Assembly (NCBI GenBank): GCA_040386155.1
Contig: JAZKFZ010000001.1
Location: 310,001 to 374,000, forward strand
Length of the DNA stretch: 64,000 nucleotides
DNA from: M0103 sp040386155
Lineage (GTDB): Bacteria; Bacteroidota; Bacteroidia; Flavobacteriales_D; Crocinitomicaceae
Direction of reading: 5' to 3'
The notes under the pieces are model-generated. The model was not told the DNA's origin. It was given only the letters and a program-made list of their open reading frames with translations, and did not search any database. Within the stretch, counting starts at the first letter, position 1; each line of letters starts with the position of its first letter. Below, piece after piece: positions 36,108 to 44,463 of the stretch. The position numbers were made by a program, and so were the translations under genes.

Positions 36108-36605
36108 ATGAACCTACCTCAAAGAAAGACCATTCGGTTAAAAAATTTTGATTATTCAAAGGATTGCTATTATTTTATTACCATTTGTTGCAAAGATCGA
36201 TTGCCATTGTTTGGCAAAGTTATTAATGAAGAAATGATATTAAATGAAGCAGGAAAATTTGCAGAGAAATGTTGGATGAATATCCCAAAGCATTTTCAAA
36301 ATGCAATAATTCATGAATTCGTAATTATGCCAGACCACATTCATGGCATTATTGAATTAACTATACGGGCTGAAAATATTCAGCCCCGACGGGTTAATCA
36401 ATTTCAAAAGTTGATACCTGGATCTATAGGATCAATCGTTAAGGGATTTAAGATTGGGGTTACTAAATGGTTTCGTTATAACACAAAAATTGAAATGGTT
36501 TGGCAGCGAAATTATTATGAAAATGTAATTCGAGACCAACGAGCATTTGATAACATATCGAAGTATATTAAGGATAATCCTAAAAATCTACATTCAAAAA
36601 ATTAA
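36108..36605 (+). CDS. REP-associated tyrosine transposase (RAYT, Y1/HUH family)
   Basis: Protein of 165 residues of the single-strand Y1 transposase group related to IS200/IS605 TnpA. The N-terminus RKTIRLKNFDYSKDCYYFITICC is typical. The HUH metal motif is VIMPDHIHGIIEL (~76-88), and the catalytic tyrosine is expected in WQRNYYENVIRD (~141-152). The family end YIKDNPKNLH is intact, so the gene looks full length. RAYTs are thought to be domesticated enzymes acting on REP palindromes. Here the coding region itself contains an exact inverted copy of the upstream palindrome (36366-36387), encoding the variable segment RAENIQPRR. A TATTTTTG box lies at 36055-36062. Confidence 0.88.
   Translation: MNLPQRKTIRLKNFDYSKDCYYFITICCKDRLPLFGKVINEEMILNEAGKFAEKCWMNIPKHFQNAIIHEFVIMPDHIHGIIELTIRAENIQPRRVNQFQKLIPGSIGSIVKGFKIGVTKWFRYNTKIEMVWQRNYYENVIRDQRAFDNISKYIKDNPKNLHSKN
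36366..36387. repeat. REP-like palindrome inside the RAYT coding sequence
   Basis: Exact reverse complement of 35840-35861 (22 of 22). It falls in-frame between the HUH motif and the helix bearing the catalytic tyrosine. Confidence 0.88.
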
Positions 36606-36629
36606 TTTGCTGAATCCTAAGGACTTTGC

Positions 36630-36637
36630 TATTTTTG
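36630..36637 (+). promoter_or_regulatory. -7 promoter box (TATTTTTG) for the amidase gene
   Basis: TAnnTTTG match 17 nt before the ATG at 36655, with a TTTG at 36606-36609 (20-nt spacer) as a good -33 element. It lies just past the RAYT stop. Confidence 0.6.
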
Positions 36638-36654
36638 TGCTCAACCTTTTTACT

Positions 36655-39582
36655 ATGTTCAGACTTTTGCTGCTTTTCAGTGGATTGATTTTTTCCACTC
36701 AACTCTTTGCTCAACTCCATTTTTCAGCTGTTTACAGTCAACACCCTAAAGTTCCGAAAGGACTTTTGGAAGCCGTTGCGCACTCCTATACTCGCATGCA
36801 GGTCATCGACGAAAACACCCAAGCTTCGTGTATGGGAATGCCCTTGCCATATGGTGTGATGGGATTATTTGAAAACGGTCAAAATTATTTTATAGAAAAC
36901 GGAAAATTAGTAGCCGAGTTAAGTGGTATCAGCATAGAACAACAAAAGCTCCAACCACAAGATCAAGTGCTAGCCTATGCTATTGCCTTTGAGGAGTTGA
37001 TGAACTTGCAAACTAATCTTTTTCTTTCAAAGGATAAAAAAATCTACAATGTGCTGGCTAATTTATCTGAAATTCCTAGCGATTCTTGGACCAATCGTTA
37101 TGCAAAAGATGCCCAGTTATTCGAAATTTTTCAGTTTTTGAACAGTGCTGAAATGGCATCGCTTTACCATTTTACCGCGTTTGATTATGATTTGAAAGCA
37201 ATATTTGGGTCAGAAAATTATAAGGTATTAAACTCACAACGGGTGAAGTTAACAGCAGAAGGGATCGTTAATGAGCACAATGAGTTGTACAAACCAAGCA
37301 CTGCAAAATCAGCACAATACGGACCAGCAATTTGGACGCCAGCTCCCACTTGCAACTACAGTTCAAGAAGTGGAACTGCGGTTTCTGCGATTACTATTCA
37401 TACCATCCAAGGAACGTATGCAGGGGCTATTTCATGGGCGCAAAACTGTAGTTCTTCCGTTTCCTATCACTACGTGATTCGTAGTTCTGACGGTCAAATC
37501 ACGCAGTTGGTAGACGAAGCCGACAAAGCCTGGCATGTGGGCTCTGAAAATCCTTACACAATTGGCTATGAACACGATGGATACGTTGACAATCCTGCTT
37601 GGCTGACAAATGCATTGTACAATGCCTCAGCAGCATTGAGTGTTGACATTACCAATAGTGGTTATGGAATTCCACCTTTGAGAACATATTACGGTGCCGC
37701 AAGTTCTGGTAGTAACGTATTGGGAAGTTGTACTAAAATTAAAGGGCACCAACATTACCCGAATCAATCGCACACCGATCCAGGCATCAACTGGAATTGG
37801 GAAAAATACTATCGCCTGATCAATAATAATCCAACGATCCAGACAATTACAAGTACTTCTGGCAATTTTTACGACTCAGGAGGTGCTGCAGGCAATTACT
37901 TGGATGACGAACGACAAATGTGGCTGTTTCAACCAACTAGTGCCAATTCAGTTACTTTAAATTTCTCCTCTTTCAATATCGAATCGGGCTACGATAAACT
38001 CTTTATTTATGATGGGCCAACAATCACTTCTCCATTGATTGGTGTGTACACAGGAACTACTTCTCCTGGAATTGTTAGCTCCACAGGAGGGTCGCTGTTG
38101 GTAGAATTTCGATCGGATTGTAGCACGGTTGCTGCTGGTTGGGCAGTGAATTACTCCAGTATTAGTGCAGATAATGTTGCTCCAACAACGGCAATCAATC
38201 CAACTGATTGGCAAACAGAAGATTTTCAAGTTGGTTTTGTTGATAATGATAATATTGGGGTGATAGGGAAGTACTATTTAGTGGCGGATAAAAATCCAAC
38301 AACAGAAAGATGGTCATCTAATGGTGATTTTGGTTTTGCCAACGAACTTTTTACAATCGATGACTCACTTTGGACTGATGTAACGGGGAACTATCAACCT
38401 GTGTTCGGTAAATTTACTTTCGATGATGTTGCAGAACAGAATTCCAACACCTACCATTCTGTAGCGCAAGATAACACGACAAGCTTTTTGTACGAGTGGG
38501 ATCAAACAATTACTTCCACTTCAACTTCTCAGCGTGCAGGACTTCATTTCTTTAGCGACAATCCCCTGTTGCCAAATCGAGGAAATTCGTATTTTGTGTT
38601 TTTCCGCGAAACGGATCAAAAAGTACAAATTTACCGCGTAGACAATGATGTCTTTTCAATGAAAACCAATGATGCTTGTGTGGTGACAGCGAATGTCGAA
38701 TATACGTATCGTGTTACTTACAATCCTCAATCAGGGTGGATCAAAGTGTATGTAGGTGATTTGTTAGTTTCGCAATGGCAAGACATTGAACCATTCCAAA
38801 GTGGAAATTCTATTTCTTTGAGAACCGGAGGTTGTACAGCTGATTTTGACAATGTTAGAGTGTTTAGATCGCGCGGTGCAAATGCTGATGTTTCAGTAGG
38901 TGCTGGAGCAGAAATGCGTTTCCAAAGCGTGGGTGCTATTGAAACCGGCGCTGTGCGTTCCATGGTAGTGGATGAGGTTGGAAACTGGTCGACAGGGGTG
39001 AGTGAAATTTTCCTTATCGATTGGACAAATCCAATTTTAAGTAGTTTGAATGACGGGCAAACGGCTACTGATATTGATACAACAACAAGTTCTATTTTAT
39101 ATGCTAATTGGTCGGGAATCGATGAGCATTCAGCAATTGATCACTATGAAGTAGCAATTGGTACTTTACCAAACTTGAACAATATTCTCGATTGGTCGGA
39201 TGTGAATCTAGATAATGCGTTGAATCATGTGCTAAGTAACCCAATTTATGATCAATTGTACACTGTTTCGTTGCGTATTGTGAATGGCGCAGAGTTGACC
39301 TCACTTTTTGTTTCGGATGGTCAGCGCTTAGTTGATTTTACTGGGGTGGATGAAAATGGCTTGATTTCGATTTCGATTTTTCCAAATCCAAGTTCAACAA
39401 GTTTTGAAATTAATGGTACAAATTCAGACATGAAAATGCAAGTTTTTGATCAAACAGGTCGATTGGTTTATTTAGGTGTTGCGAATGAAAAAGTAACCAT
39501 TGAAAACTGGTCAAATGGATTGTACAAAGTAGTGATTTCGCAAGGAAATCAGTTTGTAGTGAAACAATTGATGGTAAAATAA
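36655..39582 (+). CDS. Secreted N-acetylmuramoyl-L-alanine amidase with CUB-like domain and T9SS tail
   Basis: Secreted protein of 975 residues. The signal peptide is MFRLLLLFSGLIFSTQLFAQ; I chose ATG at 36655 because a longer frame from 36547 has no signal peptide at its start and overlaps the RAYT gene. After an N-terminal region comes an Amidase_2/PGRP-type domain: ITIHTIQGTYAGAISWAQN (first zinc His), SYHYVIRSSDGQITQLVD, GYEHDGYVDNPAW, and KGHQHYPNQSHTDPGINWNW (second His and catalytic region). A CUB-like domain follows (SGYDKLFIYDGP), then a lectin/LamG-like region, a fibronectin-like segment, and a type IX sorting domain at the end (FPNPSSTSFEING ... KQLMVK). Inferred role: peptidoglycan hydrolysis outside the cell, possibly against other bacteria. 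Confidence 0.87.
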   Translation: MFRLLLLFSGLIFSTQLFAQLHFSAVYSQHPKVPKGLLEAVAHSYTRMQVIDENTQASCMGMPLPYGVMGLFENGQNYFIENGKLVAELSGISIEQQKLQPQDQVLAYAIAFEELMNLQTNLFLSKDKKIYNVLANLSEIPSDSWTNRYAKDAQLFEIFQFLNSAEMASLYHFTAFDYDLKAIFGSENYKVLNSQRVKLTAEGIVNEHNELYKPSTAKSAQYGPAIWTPAPTCNYSSRSGTAVSAITIHTIQGTYAGAISWAQNCSSSVSYHYVIRSSDGQITQLVDEADKAWHVGSENPYTIGYEHDGYVDNPAWLTNALYNASAALSVDITNSGYGIPPLRTYYGAASSGSNVLGSCTKIKGHQHYPNQSHTDPGINWNWEKYYRLINNNPTIQTITSTSGNFYDSGGAAGNYLDDERQMWLFQPTSANSVTLNFSSFNIESGYDKLFIYDGPTITSPLIGVYTGTTSPGIVSSTGGSLLVEFRSDCSTVAAGWAVNYSSISADNVAPTTAINPTDWQTEDFQVGFVDNDNIGVIGKYYLVADKNPTTERWSSNGDFGFANELFTIDDSLWTDVTGNYQPVFGKFTFDDVAEQNSNTYHSVAQDNTTSFLYEWDQTITSTSTSQRAGLHFFSDNPLLPNRGNSYFVFFRETDQKVQIYRVDNDVFSMKTNDACVVTANVEYTYRVTYNPQSGWIKVYVGDLLVSQWQDIEPFQSGNSISLRTGGCTADFDNVRVFRSRGANADVSVGAGAEMRFQSVGAIETGAVRSMVVDEVGNWSTGVSEIFLIDWTNPILSSLNDGQTATDIDTTTSSILYANWSGIDEHSAIDHYEVAIGTLPNLNNILDWSDVNLDNALNHVLSNPIYDQLYTVSLRIVNGAELTSLFVSDGQRLVDFTGVDENGLISISIFPNPSSTSFEINGTNSDMKMQVFDQTGRLVYLGVANEKVTIENWSNGLYKVVISQGNQFVVKQLMVK

Positions 39583-39622
39583 AAAACGTAGGGGCAATGC
39601 ATGCATTGCCCCTACGTTTTTT
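39581..39622. terminator. 42-bp perfect palindrome, bidirectional terminator
   Basis: Positions 39581-39601 and 39602-39622 are perfect reverse complements (21 bp each); the core is GGGGCAATGCATGCATTGCC. A-runs and T-runs flank it, fitting a terminator for the convergent amidase and tpx genes. It overlaps the amidase stop codon. Confidence 0.85.
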
Positions 39623-39640
39623 ATTTTTTAATTATACATT

Positions 39641-40138
39641 CTACAATGCAGCAATCGCCGCATCATAGTTTGGTTCGTCAACGATGTCTGAAACTAATTC
39701 CGTATAGATCACTTTTCCTTCTGGATTGAGAACAACAACTGCACGTGAGTGCAATCCACGAAGGGGTCCATCTGCTAATTCTACACCATACTTTTTACCG
39801 AAAGAGCCATCAATGAAATCAGAAGCTGTTTCCACATTCTCGATGCCTTCAGCACCACAAAAACGTTTTTGAGCAAAAGGCAAATCGCGAGAAACACAAA
39901 GTACTTTTGTGTTTTCTAAAGCTGCTGCTTTTGCGTTAAACTGTCGCACCGATGTTGCACAGGTTGCAGTATCAATACTTGGGAAAATATTCAAGATGAG
40001 GTTTGAACCTTTATAGTCTTCTAATCGTGTTGTAGACAAATCTACTTTGCTCAATTCAAAGTTTGGAGCTGTCGATCCAACTGCTGGAAGTTCACCGTTG
40101 GTGTGTACTTCGTTTCCTTTTAATTTTGTTGTTGCCAT
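39641..40138 (-). CDS. tpx: Thiol peroxidase Tpx (atypical 2-Cys peroxiredoxin)
   Basis: Thioredoxin-dependent peroxidase of 165 residues acting on hydroperoxides. The peroxidatic cysteine is in FPSIDTATCATSVRQFN (~60) and the resolving cysteine in AQKRFCGAEGIEN (~94), the Tpx spacing. The N-terminus KLKGNEVHTNGELPAVGS is family-typical, as is SRAVVVLNPEGKVIYTELV. It is separated from sucB by a 126-bp repeat-rich spacer and is probably transcribed separately. Confidence 0.95.
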   Translation of the reverse strand: MATTKLKGNEVHTNGELPAVGSTAPNFELSKVDLSTTRLEDYKGSNLILNIFPSIDTATCATSVRQFNAKAAALENTKVLCVSRDLPFAQKRFCGAEGIENVETASDFIDGSFGKKYGVELADGPLRGLHSRAVVVLNPEGKVIYTELVSDIVDEPNYDAAIAAL

Positions 40139-40264
40139 TTTTTTTAGATATTAAGATGTTAGGACTGCAGGATAGTAGGATGTGATGATTTTAAGACATT
40201 AGGACAATGGACTTCGAGCGGAGTCGAGAATACCTTTGTCTTAATATGCTAACATATTACTATC
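40139..40264. repeat. Repeat-rich spacer between sucB and tpx
   Basis: Contains two near-copies of a TTAAGAYRTTAGGAC word (13 of 15 identical), a palindromic CTTCGAGCGGAGTCGAG element (40212-40228), and words such as GTCTTAATATG. Similar words occur in the array at 62503-62575. No gene is visible. Confidence 0.55.
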
Positions 40265-41557
40265 TTAAAGTCCTAGAAGAACTTGCACTGGGTCTTTTGA
40301 TCCAAACAACATACGTTCAGGATTTTCTAGCATTTCTTTTACTTTCACTAAAAAGCTTACAGATTCTTTACCATCAATAATGCGGTGATCATAAGACAAA
40401 GCCACATACATGATTGGACGAATTTCCACTTTTCCGTTAATTGCCACTGGCCGCTCAACAACGTTGTGCATTCCCAAAATTGCAGATTGCGGAGGATTGA
40501 TAATTGGTGTCGACAACATCGATCCAAAGACTCCACCATTGGTAATTGTGAAAGTACCGCCTGACATATCATCTGGAGAAATTTTACCATCTCGTGCTTT
40601 GATGGCGAGACGCTTAATTTCACGCTCGATCTCAGCCAATGACATTTGTTCAGCATTTCGAACTACTGGCACCATTAATCCTTTTGGGGATGAAACTGCA
40701 ATTCCTATATCGGCGTAATTATGAAAAATAACCTCGTTCCCATCAATTTGGGCATTCACCGCAGGATAAAGGTTGAGTGCTTCTGTTACCGCTTTTGTAA
40801 AGAAAGACATAAATCCTAAATTCACTTCGTGGTGTTTAGCAAAGGCTTCCTTGTATTTAGCACGAAGGTCCATGATTGGCTTCATATCCACCTCATTGAA
40901 CGTGGTTAGCATGGCAGTTTCATTTTTTACTGCAACTAAACGCTCCGCAATTTTACGGCGCAGCATCGACATTTTTTCTCTGCTTTGGTCACGTGTGCCG
41001 CCCCAACCTTGCGCATCCGCAGTTGAAAAACCACCTGCCATTGCAGCAATCACATCTTGTTTGGTGATGCGACCATCTTTTCCTGTTCCATTTATTTTTT
41101 GCGCTGCTACTCCATTTTCTGCCAACATTTTAGCGGCTGCAGGAGATGTTGTGCCAGCAGCATAGGTGGTTCCGGAGGCTGAGCCTGCCGAAGTCACCGG
41201 ATCTGGACTTACCACTGGTGCTTTTGTTTCTTCAACTGCTTTTACGGCTACTGAGCTTGTCGAAGCATCAGCTTTTGGTGTCGCAGATGCAGGTGTTGCA
41301 GAAGTCGCAGGACGCGCAGCCGATGTATCTATCAAGCATACCACCTGACCAACTTTTACTACATCGCCTTCCGCAGCTTTTAAGGTAATTCTACCACTGT
41401 CTTCCGCAGGTAATTCCAACGTTGCCTTGTCGGAGTCTACTTCTGCAATGGTTTGATCTTTTTCAACGTAATCACCATCGGCAACTAGCCATTGTGCAAT
41501 TTCTACTTCTGTAATTGATTCGCCCGGACTAGGGACTTTCATTTCTAAAACTGACAT
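40265..41557 (-). CDS. sucB: 2-oxoglutarate dehydrogenase E2 (dihydrolipoyl succinyltransferase)
   Basis: E2 core of the 2-oxoglutarate dehydrogenase complex, 430 residues. The lipoyl domain carries the lipoylated lysine in VDSDKATLE (Lys44). A Pro/Ala/Ser/Thr-rich linker (~78-135) is followed by the E3-binding domain SPAAAKMLAENGVAAQKING (~138) and the catalytic domain with SYDHRIIDGKE (His391, Asp395). Two copies of a dispersed 15-bp motif lie within the linker, encoding ASTSS (~98-102) and SAGSA (~124). It lies 36 bp downstream of sucA; the two form an operon. The E3 gene is not nearby. Confidence 0.95.
   Translation of the reverse strand: MSVLEMKVPSPGESITEVEIAQWLVADGDYVEKDQTIAEVDSDKATLELPAEDSGRITLKAAEGDVVKVGQVVCLIDTSAARPATSATPASATPKADASTSSVAVKAVEETKAPVVSPDPVTSAGSASGTTYAAGTTSPAAAKMLAENGVAAQKINGTGKDGRITKQDVIAAMAGGFSTADAQGWGGTRDQSREKMSMLRRKIAERLVAVKNETAMLTTFNEVDMKPIMDLRAKYKEAFAKHHEVNLGFMSFFTKAVTEALNLYPAVNAQIDGNEVIFHNYADIGIAVSSPKGLMVPVVRNAEQMSLAEIEREIKRLAIKARDGKISPDDMSGGTFTITNGGVFGSMLSTPIINPPQSAILGMHNVVERPVAINGKVEIRPIMYVALSYDHRIIDGKESVSFLVKVKEMLENPERMLFGSKDPVQVLLGL
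41179..41193. repeat. Dispersed 15-bp motif CTGAGCCTGCCGAAG in the sucB linker
   Basis: Copy of the CTGAGYNNNYCGAAG family, on the strand opposite to sucB coding, within the E2 linker. Confidence 0.7.
41251..41265. repeat. Dispersed 15-bp motif CTGAGCTTGTCGAAG in the sucB linker
   Basis: Second copy in sucB, identical to the sucA copy at 41962-41976. Both are followed within a few bases by GCTTTTGG. Confidence 0.78.
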
Positions 41558-41593
41558 AATTTCAATTTTTTATTATAATCAAATAATGTTCAA

Positions 41594-44326
41594 TTAAACC
41601 TTCACCTTTCCGTAATGGAAAACATCTGCGAATAATTGTTTCAATCGTTTTTCGTGTAATTTTTTTGACCCTTCAGCAGCAGCAGCAGTTGCATTTCTTG
41701 TAATGCCAATGAAAGGAATTTCTCTCATCGCCATCGCTATGTACGTCCAAGCCCCCATGTTTGCTGGCTCTTCCTGTGCCCAAATAATGTTCTTTGCCTT
41801 GTATTTTGCAATGATGGCATCAATTTGTGTTTTCGGTAAAGGGTACAATTGCTCAACACGCACAAATGCCATGTTCTCTACTTCGTACTCTGCAGCTTTA
41901 TCTTTTAATTCGTAATAGAATTTACCACTACAGAAAACCACTGTATCAATGTTTTTGGTTGCTGAGCTTGTCGAAGCAGCTTTTGGATCATCAATAACTT
42001 CTTGGAAACTACCTTTGGCCATCTCATCTAAAGACGAAACAGCATCGCCCAATCTCAAAATTGCTTTTGGTGAGAACACCACTAGCGGCTTTCTGAAATT
42101 GCGTTTCAACTGACGGCGTAACAAGTGGAAATGATTTGCTGGAGTTGAAGTGTTTACAATTTGCATATTCAAATCAGCACATTGCTGCAAGAAACGCTCC
42201 ATACGTCCAGAAGAGTGCTCAGCTCCCTGACCTTCATATCCGTGTGGTAATAACATGACCAAACCACTTTGTGTTGCCCATTTATCTTCACCAGCAGAAA
42301 TGAACTGGTCAATCATAATCTGAGCACCATTGAAGAAATCTCCAAATTGAGCTTCCCAAATCGTTAAACCATTTGGTGTTGCCAATGAATATCCATATTC
42401 AAAGCCTAAGACCCCATATTCGGAAAGCAGTGAATTGTATATTGAAAATTTAGCTTGCTTGTCTGATAACAAGTTCAATGTTTCAATTTCTTCTTCAGTA
42501 TCCTCAGTTTTTACAACAGCATGGCGGTGAGAGAAAGTTCCGCGCTCTACATCCTGACCAGAAACACGTACGGGATAACCTTCGTCCAATAAAGTGGCAT
42601 ATGCCAACATTTCGGCTGTACCCCAATCCAACTTATCATCTTTTACAGCATTCATACGATCTTCAAAGATTTTCGCAATCTTTCTGAAGTATTTTTTACC
42701 TTCCGGAAGCGTTGATAATTTGATTCCTAACTCGTATAATTTTTTCTTGTCAAAACCAGTTTCAGGTGATTTGTCAAAATCTACTGCCTTACCATGATGG
42801 AAATTTTCCCAAGTGGATTGAAGAAAATCGTACACCAAGGCTTTGTCCATCTTTTTAGAAGTTTCAAATTCATCCTCTAGGTAATTGTTGTATTGATCTT
42901 CAATAACTTTCGCTTCCTCACGACTTAACACACCTTCTGTTTCCAATTGCTTGAAATAAATATCTCTTGGATTAGGATGTTTTGCAATAAGGTTGTACAA
43001 GTTGGGTTGCGTGAATTTTGGCTCATCTCCTTCATTGTGACCGTATTTACGGTAGCACAATAAATCAATGAAAATGTCTCTGCTAAATTGCTGACGATAT
43101 TCCATTGCCATTTCGATGGTTTGAATGACAGCTTCAACATCATCACCATTCACATGAAACACTGGACATAAAGTTGTTTTCGCAACATCGGTACAGTAGG
43201 TTGATGAACGTGCATCCAAATAGTTGGTAGTAAAGCCAACTTGATTGTTGATAACAATATGAATTGTTCCTCCTGCACGGTAACCATCCAATTGCGCCAT
43301 TTGAATTGTTTCATATACAATTCCTTGACCAGCAACAGCTGCATCCCCATGAATTAAAACTGGACAAACTTTTGTTTCATCCTTCAAAACATGATCAACT
43401 TTCGCTCGAGCAATTCCTTCTACAACAGTATTCACTGCTTCCAAGTGAGAAGGATTGGGAGACAAAGTAATTCCGATGTTTTTTCCGCCAATCTCAATGT
43501 GAGAAGTGAATCCTTGGTGGTATTTTACATCACCGTCAAAGTATTCATCAGACTCAAATTCTTTTCCTTCAAATTCAGAAAAAACATCTTTTGGGCGTTT
43601 CTTGAAAATGTTGGTCAATGTATTCAAACGTCCACGGTGTGCCATTCCCATTACGAAATATTCTACACCAAGATCAGTTCCTTTTTCAATTAATGCTTCT
43701 AGCGCTGGGATAACAGATTCACCACCTTCGACAGAGAAACGTTTTTGTCCAACGAATTTTTTCCCCAAGAACGCTTCAAAACTAGCTGCTCTGTTTAACA
43801 TCGAGTAAATTTTGATCTTGCGATCTTTGTCGAACTTTGGACGATTTTTTAATTCAATTTTATTTTTGAACCACTCAATACGCTCTGGATCACGCATATA
43901 TGCATACTCGATACCGATCGTTTGACAGTAGGTTTCCTCCAAATGATCAATAATATCTTTCAAGGTAGCAGCCCCAATTCCTATTTGTTCCCCTGCTTGA
44001 AAAACAGTAGATAAGTCCGCTGTTTCTAAACCAAAGTTAACTAAATCAAGTGTTGGCGAATATTTTCTTCGCTCACGTAATGGATTTGTTTTTGTGAAAA
44101 GGTGTCCACGAGTACGGTAACCATTGATGAGGTTGATTACCTTAAATTCTTTTTGAAAATTCTCTGGAATTTCACCTCCATCTTCAAAATTTGTTTGAGC
44201 AAACTCGAAGCCCTCGAAGAATTTTTTCCACCCAAGATCTACGCTCTCTGGGTCTTGTTGATACGATTTGTACAAATGCTCAATGGCAGTAACATCAGCA
44301 TTTCCCACATAAGTAATTTTGTCCAT
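41594..44326 (-). CDS. sucA: 2-oxoglutarate dehydrogenase E1 component
   Basis: Thiamine-diphosphate-dependent E1 of the 2-oxoglutarate dehydrogenase complex, 910 residues. Features are AHRGRLNTLTNIFKKRP (~230), the VLIHGDAAVAGQGIVYETIQ segment (~320-340), VVINNQVGFTTN-like TPP region (~355; seen as HIVINNQVGFTTN), and LLPHGYEGQGAEHSSGRMERF (~694). A local ASTSS segment (~784-788) comes from a copy of the 15-bp dispersed motif inserted between conserved stretches. A TACTTTTG -7 box lies upstream. It is the first gene of sucAB. Confidence 0.96.
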   Translation of the reverse strand: MDKITYVGNADVTAIEHLYKSYQQDPESVDLGWKKFFEGFEFAQTNFEDGGEIPENFQKEFKVINLINGYRTRGHLFTKTNPLRERRKYSPTLDLVNFGLETADLSTVFQAGEQIGIGAATLKDIIDHLEETYCQTIGIEYAYMRDPERIEWFKNKIELKNRPKFDKDRKIKIYSMLNRAASFEAFLGKKFVGQKRFSVEGGESVIPALEALIEKGTDLGVEYFVMGMAHRGRLNTLTNIFKKRPKDVFSEFEGKEFESDEYFDGDVKYHQGFTSHIEIGGKNIGITLSPNPSHLEAVNTVVEGIARAKVDHVLKDETKVCPVLIHGDAAVAGQGIVYETIQMAQLDGYRAGGTIHIVINNQVGFTTNYLDARSSTYCTDVAKTTLCPVFHVNGDDVEAVIQTIEMAMEYRQQFSRDIFIDLLCYRKYGHNEGDEPKFTQPNLYNLIAKHPNPRDIYFKQLETEGVLSREEAKVIEDQYNNYLEDEFETSKKMDKALVYDFLQSTWENFHHGKAVDFDKSPETGFDKKKLYELGIKLSTLPEGKKYFRKIAKIFEDRMNAVKDDKLDWGTAEMLAYATLLDEGYPVRVSGQDVERGTFSHRHAVVKTEDTEEEIETLNLLSDKQAKFSIYNSLLSEYGVLGFEYGYSLATPNGLTIWEAQFGDFFNGAQIMIDQFISAGEDKWATQSGLVMLLPHGYEGQGAEHSSGRMERFLQQCADLNMQIVNTSTPANHFHLLRRQLKRNFRKPLVVFSPKAILRLGDAVSSLDEMAKGSFQEVIDDPKAASTSSATKNIDTVVFCSGKFYYELKDKAAEYEVENMAFVRVEQLYPLPKTQIDAIIAKYKAKNIIWAQEEPANMGAWTYIAMAMREIPFIGITRNATAAAAEGSKKLHEKRLKQLFADVFHYGKVKV
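41962..41976. repeat. Dispersed 15-bp motif CTGAGCTTGTCGAAG in sucA
   Basis: Same 15 bases as in sucB (41251-41265), encoding residues ~784-788 (ASTSS) of the E1 protein in a surface-like loop between VIDD and NIDTVVFCSGK. Confidence 0.78.
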
Positions 44327-44352
44327 TGTTGGTGTGTGTGTTTATGGAAGTC

Positions 44353-44360
44353 CAAAAGTA
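44353..44360 (-). promoter_or_regulatory. -7 promoter box (TACTTTTG) for sucA-sucB
   Basis: TAnnTTTG match on the minus strand, 26 nt before the sucA ATG. Confidence 0.45.
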
Positions 44361-44463
44361 GTGAAAACTTGGGTTTTATCGTCAAAAAAGGGCAAAAATT
44401 AAGAAAGATTAAGCTTTGTCTCTTATTTACTTCAAAAAAGAGAAGAAACGGCTAGAATTTCAA

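Noticed and set aside
36547..36654. N-terminal extension of the amidase overlapping the RAYT gene
   Set aside because: The signal peptide and a good promoter lie downstream of it; the extension is just open frame.
40231..40238. TACCTTTG on the plus strand as a promoter
   Set aside because: It points toward the 3' end of sucB, where no plus-strand gene exists; probably chance or part of a repeat.
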